From Pseudomonadota bacterium (GTDB lineage Bacteria > Pseudomonadota > Gammaproteobacteria > Burkholderiales > Burkholderiaceae_B): DNA of 27,259 nt. The stretch lies in assembly GCA_023427085.1 (NCBI GenBank), contig JAEZBO010000111.1:1-27259 (forward strand), given 5' to 3'. This document shows positions 1 to 8,287 of this stretch, in pieces (the stretch's first letter is position 1; each line of letters opens with the position of its first letter). The position numbers and the translations under genes were made by a program. Below the pieces are notes generated by a model. That model was given only the letters and a program-made list of their open reading frames with translations. It was not told where the DNA came from and ran no database searches.

Positions 1-1374
1 GCCCTGCGTGGCCTGGCGCCCGGCCGGATCGGCCAGCCCGATCGCGCGCCCCACCCGGGCCGCCGGCCCGTCCCAATCGACATGCGCCTGCATCGCCGCC
101 AGCGCGCGCGCGCCGCCCACCGGGGCCTGGCCGTGCCGCGCCAGCAGCGACGACAGATAGCGCGAATCGAGCAGTTCGTCCGCGTAGGCGCGCAGTTTGT
201 GCGGACCGGCCACGGCCGCCGCCTCGTGCCGGGCGTCCGCCGGCAACGTCCCGCACAGGCTGCGCACCTGCGCCACCAGCGTCTCGAGCCGGGCGCCAGC
301 CAGCGCCCGGCCGGCGTACAGCAGCGACTGCTGCGGCATCATCAGGCCGCCCGGGCTACGCTCGGCCAGCGTGATCGCCGCGGTCAGGTGGGCCTGGATG
401 CCCTCGCGGTAGCTGGCCAGCTGCAGCAACGTGTGGTTGGCCGATGCCGCGATGTCGCCGCCGGCCAGCCGTGTCGTGAGCACCGCCACGCCCAGCAGCA
501 TGTCGGCCAGCGCCAGGCTGCGTTGCAACCGCGCGAAGGCCGCATAGCGGCTCTGCGTCGCACGCACGAACACCGCCGCCCGGGTATGCCGATAGAACAG
601 CACGTTCTCCCACGGGATCAGCAACTGGTCGAAGACCAGCTCGGTCGGCACCTCGTCCAGTTGCCGGCCAAATACCGAGCTTGCGTGCGGGGCCGCGCCG
701 CGCAGCGGCCGGCGGCACTCGAACCGCAACCCATCCATGTCGAGGTCGCAGACGAAGCCGACCGCCTGCGCCGACCAGCCGTCCGGCTGCCAGGGCGCGG
801 CGGCCGGACGCACGTAGACCGAGTTGGCGTATGCCGCGGCGGCATCCTGGACGACCCCGCTGACGACCAGGCCGGCATCGCTCTCGCGCAGCACCCGCAC
901 GGCCGCGTCTCCCGCCGAGTCCGGCCCATCGCTGCCGGCACAGATCAGGAAGGGATCATCGTGCAGGACCCGGTGGATATGGGCGCGCAGATTGCCCGAA
1001 TAGGCCGGATCGATCTCGTTGAGTACGTCCTGGCCGTCGAACAGCGACCACATCTCGCCGGCGGTCTCGCCGCCCAGCCGGCTAGCCCAGCCCCCAGCGG
1101 CCTCCTGCAAGGTGTCCATGGCGCGGCGCTTGTCCCACCAGTCCTGCTTGGTCAGCGGCAGCTTGTTGCCGATCGACTGGCGCTCTTCGCCATCGTCCAG
1201 GCTCAGGACGTCGCGGGTCGCCGGCGCATGCTGCAGGTCGTACAGCCGCGCACGGGTGTCGACCAGCGGCTTGAAGAGGGGATGCGCCGCCACGTCCTCG
1301 ACGGGTTCGCCGTCGAGCCGGATGTCGCGCCGCCGGCGCAGCGAGGCGCGGTACTGTTCGCCGGTTCTGATCAC
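1..1374 (-). CDS. HpaB/PvcC-family FADH2-dependent monooxygenase (3' end outside window)
   Basis: This is a 458-codon open frame that runs off the left edge, so the C-terminus is missing; the family is usually about 480-520 residues. It opens with the family's N-terminal RTGEQY block at residues 3-8. The substrate/flavin domain carries ESDAGLVVSG, and LIPWENVLFYR lies at about 252-262, closely matching the E. coli 4-hydroxyphenylacetate 3-monooxygenase oxygenase subunit. Family members hydroxylate phenols using FADH2 supplied by a separate reductase (HpaC type), and no such reductase is visible here. The start is a GTG with AAGGA about 9-13 bases upstream; the first in-frame ATG is near codon 85 and would remove conserved sequence. 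It lies 115 bases after the ABC binding-protein gene on the same strand, so the two are probably co-transcribed. The family is clear, but the true substrate is unknown and need not be 4-hydroxyphenylacetate. Confidence 0.88.
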   Translation of the reverse strand, partial: MIRTGEQYRASLRRRRDIRLDGEPVEDVAAHPLFKPLVDTRARLYDLQHAPATRDVLSLDDGEERQSIGNKLPLTKQDWWDKRRAMDTLQEAAGGWASRLGGETAGEMWSLFDGQDVLNEIDPAYSGNLRAHIHRVLHDDPFLICAGSDGPDSAGDAAVRVLRESDAGLVVSGVVQDAAAAYANSVYVRPAAAPWQPDGWSAQAVGFVCDLDMDGLRFECRRPLRGAAPHASSVFGRQLDEVPTELVFDQLLIPWENVLFYRHTRAAVFVRATQSRYAAFARLQRSLALADMLLGVAVLTTRLAGGDIAASANHTLLQLASYREGIQAHLTAAITLAERSPGGLMMPQQSLLYAGRALAGARLETLVAQVRSLCGTLPADARHEAAAVAGPHKLRAYADELLDSRYLSSLLARHGQAPVGGARALAAMQAHVDWDGPAARVGRAIGLADPAGRQATQG

Positions 1375-1460
1375 TTGCCCGCTTCCTTGTCGTCGCGCGC
1401 GGGACCGGCCCGCGCCTGCCCCGGCCGCGCTCGCGCGCGCCGGTGCCCGGTGTCGCCCGA

Positions 1461-1476
1461 CCCGGCAGGCGCCGGG
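1461..1476 (-). terminator. Small GC stem-loop after the binding-protein gene
   Basis: Six-base arms CCCGGC and GCCGGG with a 4-base loop sit 14-29 bases past the stop codon of the binding-protein gene, in the gap before the HpaB-type gene. There is no T-tract. It could be a weak terminator or an mRNA-stabilising intercistronic hairpin that raises binding-protein levels over the monooxygenase. In DNA of this GC content, short GC stems also arise by chance. Confidence 0.25.
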
Positions 1477-1489
1477 CCGCCACGCACCC

Positions 1490-2638
1490 TCAATACTTGA
1501 CCCACTCGCCGTTCTTGACGGTGTGCAGCTGGATGTCCACGGGGATCTGCGTCTGGCCGTTTTCATCGAAGGTCGTGGTGCCCAGCGCGCCGTCGTACTT
1601 GGCCGCGCGGATGGCCTTGGCCACCGCCGCCTTGTCCTTCAGGCCGGCCGTCTTGAGCGCGTCGAGCAGGATGCCGGTGGCATCGTAGGCGTACTTGGTA
1701 TAGGGGCTCTGCGCCTCGGCATAGCCTTTCTCGGCGTAGGCCTTGTTCATGGCCTCGAGCTTGGGATTGCTCTGGGCCGCCGGCACGCCGACGATGACGC
1801 CATCGGCCGCTGCGCCGGCGATCTTGATCAGCTGCGGATCGTAGATGCCGCTGATACTGAGCATCGGCTGCTTCAGGCCCAGGTCGGCCATCTGCTTGCG
1901 CAGGATGCCGGCCTCGGTGATGACGCCGCCGAAATACACCGCGTCGGGCTGCAGCCCCTGCACCTTGGTCAGGATCGCGCGAAAGTCGGTGGTGCCGACC
2001 GGAAAGCTCTCGGACGCCACGATCTCGCCGCCGTGCTCCTTGAAGAAGGTGCGGAACCACTGCTCGTTGGCGCGCCCGTAATCGCTGGTGTCCGAGACGA
2101 TGGCGATCTTCTTGGCGCCCAGCTTGCCGGCCGCCCATTCGGCCAGCGGCTTGTTTTCGTTGACCAGCGTGGGCGTCACGCGAGTCGTGTTGGCCAGGTT
2201 CTGCTCGGTGATCTTCGGGCTGATGGCGCCCCAGACGACGAAGGGCATCTGGCTGCGGTTGAACACCGGCATGGTCGCCAGCGCCACCGGGCTGTTCCAG
2301 TGGCCGGTCGCGCCGACCACGTTGCGGTCATTGACCAGCTTGAGCGCGGCCGAGACGCCGGCCTGCGGATCGGAGGCGTCATCCAGCACCACGCCTTCGA
2401 CCTTGAACGGCACGTCCGGCGTGGCGTTCCATTGATCGATCGCCAGCAGGAAGCCGTTCTTGGCGCCCAGGCCCTGCTGGGCATTGCCGCCGCTGAGCGG
2501 CCCCAGAAAGCCCAGCTTCACGGTGGACTGCGCCTGGGCGGCGGCGCCGAACAGCACCGAGCAGGCCAGCGCGAGGCCGCCGGCCAGATGGCGCCGCCGG
2601 GTCCAGGGGAAAGCGGAAGTAGTCGAAGATCCGTGCAT
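1490..2638 (-). CDS. Branched-chain-amino-acid-type ABC transporter substrate-binding protein
   Basis: A 382-aa periplasmic type I binding protein of the LivJ/LivK (Peripla_BP_6) family. The N-terminus has TRRRHL (13-18), a hydrophobic stretch to about residue 33 and an AQA cleavage site near 34-36; the arginines leave Tat export possible. The mature protein begins VKLGFLGPLSGG, typical of the family, followed by VGATGHWNSPVALA and IVSDTSDYGRANEQW ligand-lobe segments. The start ATG at 2638 has AAGGG 7 bases upstream. The frame stays open far upstream, but an ATG 14 codons earlier has no good ribosome site. It is transcribed away from the livHMGF-like genes and almost certainly supplies their binding protein. 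The family also imports aromatic acids, amides and short-chain acids, so the name does not fix the ligand. Confidence 0.93.
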   Translation of the reverse strand: MHGSSTTSAFPWTRRRHLAGGLALACSVLFGAAAQAQSTVKLGFLGPLSGGNAQQGLGAKNGFLLAIDQWNATPDVPFKVEGVVLDDASDPQAGVSAALKLVNDRNVVGATGHWNSPVALATMPVFNRSQMPFVVWGAISPKITEQNLANTTRVTPTLVNENKPLAEWAAGKLGAKKIAIVSDTSDYGRANEQWFRTFFKEHGGEIVASESFPVGTTDFRAILTKVQGLQPDAVYFGGVITEAGILRKQMADLGLKQPMLSISGIYDPQLIKIAGAAADGVIVGVPAAQSNPKLEAMNKAYAEKGYAEAQSPYTKYAYDATGILLDALKTAGLKDKAAVAKAIRAAKYDGALGTTTFDENGQTQIPVDIQLHTVKNGEWVKY

Positions 2639-2857
2639 GGTCAGCCCTTGAATGTGGAATTGGAGTTCTTGGGTCCGCATGGTCCGGCACGGTGGCCGCC
2701 ATGGGACTGAACGGATCGTATCGGCACGGGCGCGAGCCCTGGTTCGTTTTTTTCGATGCACTGCGTTGGAAAACGCGAAGCAGGCCGCGCCGGCTTTCCG
2801 ATTTAATTCGTCCTGCCAATCGCACAACCCAAAAACCAATAAGGGAGATTGCCCCCC
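2639..2857. promoter_or_regulatory. Divergent control region between binding protein/hpaB-type genes and the permease operon
   Basis: A 219-base gap separates two divergently read transcription units and must hold both start signals. It is clearly more A/T-rich than the flanks around 2740-2840, with a run of seven T near 2749 and TTTAAT near 2813. I found no convincing -35/-10 pair on either strand. A short dyad, GCGTT-ggaa-AACGC (2763-2776), is the only symmetrical element noticed, and it is weak. No regulator gene lies beside this unit inside the window. Confidence 0.5.
2841..2847 (+). promoter_or_regulatory. Ribosome binding site that fixes the LivH-type start
   Basis: AAGGGAG lies 10 bases before ATG 2858. 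A TTG in the same frame at 2849 would be only one base from this site, so ATG 2858 is preferred. Confidence 0.7.
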
Positions 2858-3775
2858 ATGCAGGACATCCTGTTCCAGCAGATCATCAACTGGCTGACGC
2901 TGGGCTGCATCTACAGCCTGCTCGCCCTGGGCTTCAGCCTGCTGTTCGGCGTGCTGCAGGTCATCCACTTCTCGCATGGCGACGTCGCCATGGTGGCGCC
3001 GTTCATCGCGCTGGCCGCGGTGCAGGCGGTCGCCACCGCGCTGGGCGGCGCCGCACCCTGGATGGTGTTGGGGCTGGCCTGCCTGATCGCGGTCGCCTCG
3101 GTCGGCGGGCTGGGCATCGTGCTGGACAAGCTGGTGATCGGCCGCTTTCGCGACTCGCCGGCGATGATGCCGCTGGTCGCGACGGTCGCGCTGGGCATCG
3201 TGATCCGCGAGCTGATCCGCCACGTCTATCCCGAAGGCAGCAACCCGCACGCGTTCCCGGCCATCGCGCAAGGCGCCATCGCCACGCCGCTGGGTAACGT
3301 GCCGGTGATCAGCCTGGTGGCCGTGCTGGTATCGGTGGGCCTGATGGGCCTGCTGTTCTATGCGCTGCACCACACCCCGGCCGGCATGCGCATCCGCGCC
3401 GTCTCGCAGGACCGCGACACCGCCCGGCTGTTCGCGATCCCGCCCGGCCCGGTGTTTCGCAACACCTTCTTCATCGCCTCGGCGGTCGGCGCAGTCGGCG
3501 GCGTGTTCCTGGCCAGCTACGCCGGCGTGGTGCGCTTCGACTTCGGCGTGCAGGCCGGCCTGATCGGCTTTTCGGCGGCGGTGGTCGGTGGCCTCGGCAG
3601 CCTGGGCGGCGCCATCGTCGGCAGCCTGCTGATCGCCGCCATCGAAACCCTGGTTCAGGGCTACGTGCCCAACGGCACCTCGTACCGCCTGGTGTTTGTG
3701 TTCGTGCTGGTGATCGGCGTGCTGATCTTCCGGCCTGCCGGCCTGTTCGGCGTCCAGAAAATGGAGAAAGTCTGA
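2858..3775 (+). CDS. ABC transporter permease, LivH type
   Basis: A 305-aa inner-membrane permease of the branched-chain amino acid family (BPD_transp_2). It is almost wholly hydrophobic, with about eight predicted membrane helices. The N-terminal LTLGCIYSLLALGFSLLFGV and the following IHFSHGDVAM are typical of LivH. The cytoplasmic EAA-like loop AVSQDRDTARLFAI (about 178-192) contacts the ATPase. The C-terminus ends in VLIFRPAGLFG, also typical. Its TGA overlaps the next gene's ATG by one base, showing tight coupling with the LivM-type partner. It is the first gene of the rightward operon. Confidence 0.94.
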   Translation: MQDILFQQIINWLTLGCIYSLLALGFSLLFGVLQVIHFSHGDVAMVAPFIALAAVQAVATALGGAAPWMVLGLACLIAVASVGGLGIVLDKLVIGRFRDSPAMMPLVATVALGIVIRELIRHVYPEGSNPHAFPAIAQGAIATPLGNVPVISLVAVLVSVGLMGLLFYALHHTPAGMRIRAVSQDRDTARLFAIPPGPVFRNTFFIASAVGAVGGVFLASYAGVVRFDFGVQAGLIGFSAAVVGGLGSLGGAIVGSLLIAAIETLVQGYVPNGTSYRLVFVFVLVIGVLIFRPAGLFGVQKMEKV

Positions 3776-4932
3776 TGCTCGCCCCGGTGAACCCTCGCGC
3801 GGCCGATGCCGCCATCGTCGTGGCCGTGACGCTGGTCAGCGCCGCCGTGCTGCGCGCCTTCCTGCTGGCCGAAAGCTGGATCACGGTGCTGGTGCTGCTG
3901 GCGGTGTTCGCCGCGCTGCTGGTGGCGGTACAGCGCCGGCCGGTGCTCGAAGAGCGGCTGGTGGCCGCGTTCCGCCGCAGCCGCCGGCTGGCGGTGGCGG
4001 TCGGCGTGGTGGTGGTGCTGGTGTTTCCGTGGCTGCTGGCCGGCGACAGCTACGCGATGCACCTGATCATCGTCGCCAATCTATATGCGGTGCTGGCGCT
4101 GGCGCTGAACTTCCAGCTCGGCAGCGCCAACATCCCCAACTTCGCCACCGGCGCCTCGTACGGCATCGGCGCCTACGCCTCGGCGCTGCTGGCGATCCAC
4201 CTGGGCGTGAGCTTCTGGGTCTGCCTGCTGGTCGCCGCGGTGGTCGCCACGCTGTTCGGCTTCCTGCTCGGCCTGCCGTCGATGCGCACGCGTGACAGCT
4301 ATCAGGCGCTGGTCACGATCGCCTTCGGCATCGTGGTGCATCAGCTGCTGATGAACCTCGAATGGACCGGCGGCGCCAACGGCCTGGTCGGCATCCCGGC
4401 GCCCGAGCTGTTCGGCCATTCGTTCAACGACCCGATCGAGCTGTTCGGCCACAGCCTGCCCGGCCAGGGCAACTATTACTACGTCTCGGCCGCGCTGGTC
4501 GGCCTGGCGATCCTGTCGGCGCAGCGGCTGCACAGCTCGCGGGTCGGGCTGGCCTGGAACGCGCTGCGCGACGACGAGATCGCCGCGCGGGCCTGCGGCA
4601 TCAACGTCACGTGGTTCAAGGTGCAGGCCTTCGCGGTCGATGCCTTCCTGGCCGGGTTCGCCGGCACCGTCTACGCCTTCTACGTCAGCTTCATCTCGCC
4701 CGACAACTTCACCTTCCTGGTCTCGGTCACGATCATGACGATGGTGATCGCCGGTGGCATGGACAACATCCTGGGCGTGATCGTCGGCGCCTTCCTGCTG
4801 ACCATGCTGCCCGAGAAGCTGCGCGCCTTCTCCGACTACCGCATCCTGTTCTACGGCCTAGTCGTGATCGCCTTCCTCATCATCCGCCCCCGCGGCATCT
4901 TCCCGCAGCGAGTGCGCAACCATGAGCATTGA
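3775..4932 (+). CDS. ABC transporter permease, LivM type
   Basis: A 385-aa partner permease. The LivM core starts near residue 95 with YAVLALALNFQLG and continues through FATGASYGIGAYASALL. The EAA-like coupling loop ALRDDEIAARACGI lies at about 261-274, and the end is FLIIRPRGIFP. An N-terminal extension of about 80 residues holds one or two extra hydrophobic segments (around 12-45) and a basic linker near 50-65; extended LivM forms such as that of E. coli are known. It overlaps the next ATPase gene by 11 bases. Confidence 0.94.
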   Translation: MLAPVNPRAADAAIVVAVTLVSAAVLRAFLLAESWITVLVLLAVFAALLVAVQRRPVLEERLVAAFRRSRRLAVAVGVVVVLVFPWLLAGDSYAMHLIIVANLYAVLALALNFQLGSANIPNFATGASYGIGAYASALLAIHLGVSFWVCLLVAAVVATLFGFLLGLPSMRTRDSYQALVTIAFGIVVHQLLMNLEWTGGANGLVGIPAPELFGHSFNDPIELFGHSLPGQGNYYYVSAALVGLAILSAQRLHSSRVGLAWNALRDDEIAARACGINVTWFKVQAFAVDAFLAGFAGTVYAFYVSFISPDNFTFLVSVTIMTMVIAGGMDNILGVIVGAFLLTMLPEKLRAFSDYRILFYGLVVIAFLIIRPRGIFPQRVRNHEH

Positions 4933-5761
4933 TACCCTGGCCGCCCCCGTGCTCGCCGCGCCCCCGTCCGAGCCCGCCGTCACCGTGCTGGAGGGCCGCA
5001 AGCTGACCATGCGCTTCGGCGGCCTGGTCGCGGTCGACGACGTCAGCCTGACGCTGGCCCGCGGCGAAGTACTCGGCGTGATCGGCCCCAACGGCGCCGG
5101 CAAGTCGACCTTGCTGAACCTGCTGACCGGCATCTACCAGCCCAGCGAAGGCGAGGTGCTGCTCGAAGGCAAGAGCCTGAGCGGCATGGCCGCCCACGAG
5201 ATCGTCGCGGCCGGCATCGCGCGCACCTTCCAGACCAGCCGGCTGTTCGGCAGCCTGAGCGTGCTCGACAACGTGCTGATCGGCATGCACACCCGCACGC
5301 GCTGCGGAGTCTTCACGGCGATGCTGCGGCCGGGCCGCGCGCGCGCCGAGATGCGCCGCGCCGCCGAGCGCGCCGGCGAGTTGTTGCAGAGCGTCTCGCC
5401 CGATCTGTACGAGCGGCGCAACCAGCTGGCCAGCAGCCTGCCGCAGGCCGACCGCCGGCGGCTGGAGATCGCCCGCGCGCTGGCCACCGAACCGCGCATC
5501 GTGCTGCTCGACGAGCCATCCAGCGGCATGGACGACCGCGACACCGACGCGCTGATCGCCGACATCGAGCGGCTGCGCGTGCAGAACCCGGCGCTCAGCT
5601 TCATCATCATCGAGCACGACATGCGCCTGATCGCGGCGCTGCCGCAGCGCGTGATGGTGCTCGACTACGGCCGCAAGATCGGCGACGACACGTTCGAGGT
5701 GGTGCGCCAGCTGCCCCGGGTCCAGGAAGCGTATCTCGGCAGAAAGGCCAGCCATGATTGA
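4922..5761 (+). CDS. ABC transporter ATP-binding protein, LivG type, with atypical signature motif
   Basis: A 279-aa ATPase. Walker A GPNGAGKST is at 55-63, the Q-loop RTFQTSRLF around 101-109, Walker B IVLLDE at 193-198 and the H-loop histidine at 232. The ABC signature, usually a form of LSGGQ or LAYGDQ in LivG proteins, reads LPQADRR (173-179) ahead of the normal RLEIARAL. The central glycine is therefore alanine, while the downstream helix is intact. A longer than usual N-terminus (about 20 residues) precedes the ATPase fold. It overlaps LivM by 11 bases and LivF by 8. It is very probably functional with the canonical LivF site as its dimer partner. Confidence 0.93.
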   Translation: MSIDTLAAPVLAAPPSEPAVTVLEGRKLTMRFGGLVAVDDVSLTLARGEVLGVIGPNGAGKSTLLNLLTGIYQPSEGEVLLEGKSLSGMAAHEIVAAGIARTFQTSRLFGSLSVLDNVLIGMHTRTRCGVFTAMLRPGRARAEMRRAAERAGELLQSVSPDLYERRNQLASSLPQADRRRLEIARALATEPRIVLLDEPSSGMDDRDTDALIADIERLRVQNPALSFIIIEHDMRLIAALPQRVMVLDYGRKIGDDTFEVVRQLPRVQEAYLGRKASHD

Positions 5762-6452
5762 ACTCGAATCCGTCAGCACCCGCTATGGCGTGGTCAACAT
5801 GCTCAACCAGGTCTCGCTGCGTGTGCCCGAGGGCAGCATCGTCTGCCTGCTGGGCCCCAATGGCGCCGGCAAGACCACCACCTTCAAGGCCATCGCCGGC
5901 TTGCTGCCCCTGCAGGCGGGCCGCATCCGCGTGATGGGCCAGGACCTCGCCGGGCTGCGCACCGAAGCGCTGGCGCCGCTGGGCGTGGGCTTCGTGCCCG
6001 AAGGCCGGCGGCTGTTCCCCGAGATCAGCGTGCGCGAGAACCTGCAGATCGGCTACGACGCACTGCGTCCCAACGAGCGTTTCGCCGACGCGCTGGCGCG
6101 CGTGGTCGAGCTGTTCCCGCGGGTCGGCGAGCGGCTCTCGCAGGCGGCCGGCACGCTGTCGGGCGGCGAACAGGCCATGGTCGCGCTGGGCCGCGTGCTG
6201 ATCGGCAATCCGCGGCTGGTGGTGATGGACGAGCCCACGCTTGGCCTGTCGCCCAAGCTGATCGACGAATACTTCGACACCGTGCAGCGCATCCACGCGG
6301 CCGGTATCACGGTGCTGCTGATCGAACAGAACGCCGAGGCGGCGCTGTCGATCGCCCACAGCGGCTACCTGCTGCTCAAGGGCCAACTGGTCGCCTCGGG
6401 CAGCGCGCGCGAGCTGCTCGACAACGACGTGGTCAAGCACCTCTATCTCTAG
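5754..6452 (+). CDS. ABC transporter ATP-binding protein, LivF type
   Basis: A 232-aa ATPase of the LivF type. Walker A GPNGAGKTT is at 34-42, signature LSGGEQ at 135-140 and Walker B LVVMDE at 155-160. The H-loop position shows the LIEQN form usual in LivF (glutamine 192). It lacks the N-terminal extension of its LivG partner. It starts inside the end of livG (8-base overlap) and completes a full H-M-G-F set. The following gene begins 43 bases later with its own ribosome site, so the same transcript can continue into the catabolic genes. Confidence 0.94.
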   Translation: MIELESVSTRYGVVNMLNQVSLRVPEGSIVCLLGPNGAGKTTTFKAIAGLLPLQAGRIRVMGQDLAGLRTEALAPLGVGFVPEGRRLFPEISVRENLQIGYDALRPNERFADALARVVELFPRVGERLSQAAGTLSGGEQAMVALGRVLIGNPRLVVMDEPTLGLSPKLIDEYFDTVQRIHAAGITVLLIEQNAEAALSIAHSGYLLLKGQLVASGSARELLDNDVVKHLYL

Positions 6453-6495
6453 CCGCCTCACCCAAGACACTCATCCCTCATCAAGGAATCAGGCC

Positions 6496-7824
6496 ATGAC
6501 AGCCGCAATCACGTCTATCGACACGCTGGTGGTCGGCGCAGGCCAGGCCGGCGTCGCCATGAGCGAGCACCTGAGCCGCCTGGGCGTGCCGCACCTGGTG
6601 CTCGAGCGCGACCGCATCGCCGAACGCTGGCGCACCGGCCGCTGGGACTCGCTGGTCGCCAACGGCCCCGCCTGGCACGATCGTTTTCCCGGCATGGCCT
6701 TCGACGGGCTGGACGACGACGCCTTCGCCAGCAAGGACCAGGTCGCCGAGTATTTCGAGGCCTACGCCCGCATGATCGACGCGCCGATCCGCACCGGCGT
6801 CGAGGTCCGGCGCGTCACCCGCCACACCGGCCGGCCGGGCTTTCGTGTCGAGACCTCCAACGGTCCGATCGCGGCGCAGCGCGTGGTGGTGGCCACCGGT
6901 GCGTTCCAGAATCCGGTGATCCCGCCGATCGCACCCAAGGATCCGCGCCTCACGCAGATCCACTCGGCCCATTACTACAACCCGGCGCAACTGCCCGCTG
7001 GCGGCGTGCTGGTGATCGGCTCGGGCTCGTCGGGCGTGCAGATCGCCGACGAGCTGCAGCGCGCCGGCCGCCAGGTCTATCTGTCGGTCGGCCCGCACAA
7101 CCGGCCGCCGCGCGCGTACCGCAATCGCGACTTCTGCTGGTGGCTGGGCGTGCTGGGCGAGTGGGATCGCGAGGCGGCGGTGCCCGGCAAGGAACACGTC
7201 ACCATCGCCGTCAGCGGCGCGCGCGGCGGCCATACCGTCGACTTCCGCGCGCTGGCGCACCAGGGCGTGGTGCTGACCGGCATGACGCGTTCGTTCGAGG
7301 ATGGCGTCGTGCATTTCAACGCCGACCTCGCGGCCAACGTCACGGCCGGCGACGACAACCTGTTCGAGCTGCTCGACGCCGCCGATGCCTATGTGGCGCG
7401 CAACGGCCTGGACCTGCCGGAGGAACCCGAGGCGCGCCGCAAGCTGCCCGACCCCGACTGCCTCACGCAGCCCTTGCGCTCGCTGGACCTGGCGCAGGCC
7501 GGCGTCAACACCATCATCTGGGCCACCGGTTATTCGTCCGACTACAGCTGGCTCGAGCTCGACGCTTTCGGCGCCAACGGCAAACCGCGCCATCAGCGCG
7601 GCGTGTCGAGCGAGCCGGGCATCTATTTCCTCGGGCTGCCGTGGCTGTCGCGGCGCGGCTCCTCGTTCATCTGGGGCGTCTGGCACGACGCCAAGCACGT
7701 CGCCGACCAGATCGCCACGCAGCGCAAGTATCAGTCGTACCGCGATGCCACGCAGCGCGCCGCCGCCGATTCCGCCACGTCCCCCGCCGCGGCGCCGGCC
7801 GTCGCCGGCAACCCCGAACACTGA
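6496..7824 (+). CDS. FAD/NAD(P)-binding monooxygenase, CzcO/YUCCA-like
   Basis: A 442-aa flavoprotein with two Rossmann motifs: GAGQAG (14-19) for FAD and GSGSSG (175-180) for NADPH. The segment QIHSAHYYNP (154-163) sits where class B flavin monooxygenases carry the FxGxxxHxxx fingerprint, but it is not a strict match. WATGYSSDYSW near the C-terminus is the usual ATG-like motif linking the domains. Such enzymes oxygenate nitrogen, sulfur or carbonyl carbons, or act as simple oxidoreductases. AAGGA lies 8 bases before ATG 6496. Nine bases separate it from the Rid-family gene. The context points to oxidation of the compound imported by the upstream transporter; the exact reaction cannot be read from sequence. 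Confidence 0.88.
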   Translation: MTAAITSIDTLVVGAGQAGVAMSEHLSRLGVPHLVLERDRIAERWRTGRWDSLVANGPAWHDRFPGMAFDGLDDDAFASKDQVAEYFEAYARMIDAPIRTGVEVRRVTRHTGRPGFRVETSNGPIAAQRVVVATGAFQNPVIPPIAPKDPRLTQIHSAHYYNPAQLPAGGVLVIGSGSSGVQIADELQRAGRQVYLSVGPHNRPPRAYRNRDFCWWLGVLGEWDREAAVPGKEHVTIAVSGARGGHTVDFRALAHQGVVLTGMTRSFEDGVVHFNADLAANVTAGDDNLFELLDAADAYVARNGLDLPEEPEARRKLPDPDCLTQPLRSLDLAQAGVNTIIWATGYSSDYSWLELDAFGANGKPRHQRGVSSEPGIYFLGLPWLSRRGSSFIWGVWHDAKHVADQIATQRKYQSYRDATQRAAADSATSPAAAPAVAGNPEH

Positions 7825-7833
7825 GAGGCCACG

Positions 7834-8271
7834 ATGACCGAACCGACCCACACCCGGATCCGCATGTTCAACACCAAGGACACGTATCCGAACCAGACCC
7901 TGGACAACGATCTCTGCCAGGCCGTGCGCGCCGGCAACACCGTGTACGTGCGCGGCCAGGTCGGCACCGACTTCGATGGCAATCTGGTCGGGCTGGGCGA
8001 TGCGCGCGCGCAGACCGAACAGGCCATGAAGAACCTCAAGCAGCTGCTGACCGAGGCTGGCAGCGACCTGAGCCACATCGTCAAGACCACCACCTACCTG
8101 ATCGACCCGCGTTACCGCGAGCCGGTCTATCAAGAGGTCGGCAAATGGCTCAAGGGGGTCTATCCGATCTCGACCGGCCTGGTGGTCAGCGCGCTGGGCC
8201 AGCCGCAATGGCTGATGGAGATCGACGTCATCGCGGTCATCCCCGATGGCTGGACCCCGCCCGCCGCCTAA
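7834..8271 (+). CDS. Rid (YjgF/YER057c/UK114) family protein lacking the RidA arginine
   Basis: A 145-aa single-domain protein of the Rid superfamily: VYVRGQVGTD (37-46), ARAQTEQAMKNLKQLLTEAG (58-77) and the terminal LMEIDVIAV strand. RidA enamine/imine deaminases need an arginine in a P-A-R-S motif before the last strands; here that region reads P-I-S-T (111-114), so serine occupies the arginine position. It is therefore probably not a housekeeping RidA but one of the divergent Rid groups seen in catabolic operons. It lies between the flavin monooxygenase and the DUF1028 gene in a tight run. A role in hydrolysing or isomerising an unstable imine-like product of the monooxygenase is inference. 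Confidence 0.9.
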   Translation: MTEPTHTRIRMFNTKDTYPNQTLDNDLCQAVRAGNTVYVRGQVGTDFDGNLVGLGDARAQTEQAMKNLKQLLTEAGSDLSHIVKTTTYLIDPRYREPVYQEVGKWLKGVYPISTGLVVSALGQPQWLMEIDVIAVIPDGWTPPAA

Positions 8272-8287
8272 TCCCAGGAGACCCGCC

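Noticed and set aside
82..1500. Long rightward open frame of 472 codons
   Set aside because: It is antisense to the HpaB-type gene. Its product is Arg/His/Gln-rich with no recognisable domain, the usual mirror of high-GC coding sequence.
1019..2710. Rightward open frame of 563 codons
   Set aside because: It is antisense to the ABC binding-protein gene and the HpaB-type start, with no conserved domain.
2763..2776. GCGTT-ggaa-AACGC dyad as an operator of the divergent transporter region
   Set aside because: The arms are only five bases and there is no second copy, so it is too weak to call as a site on its own.
2639..3373. Upstream extension of the binding-protein frame
   Set aside because: The frame stays open by chance across the LivH gene. 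The signal peptide and ribosome site place the start at 2638.
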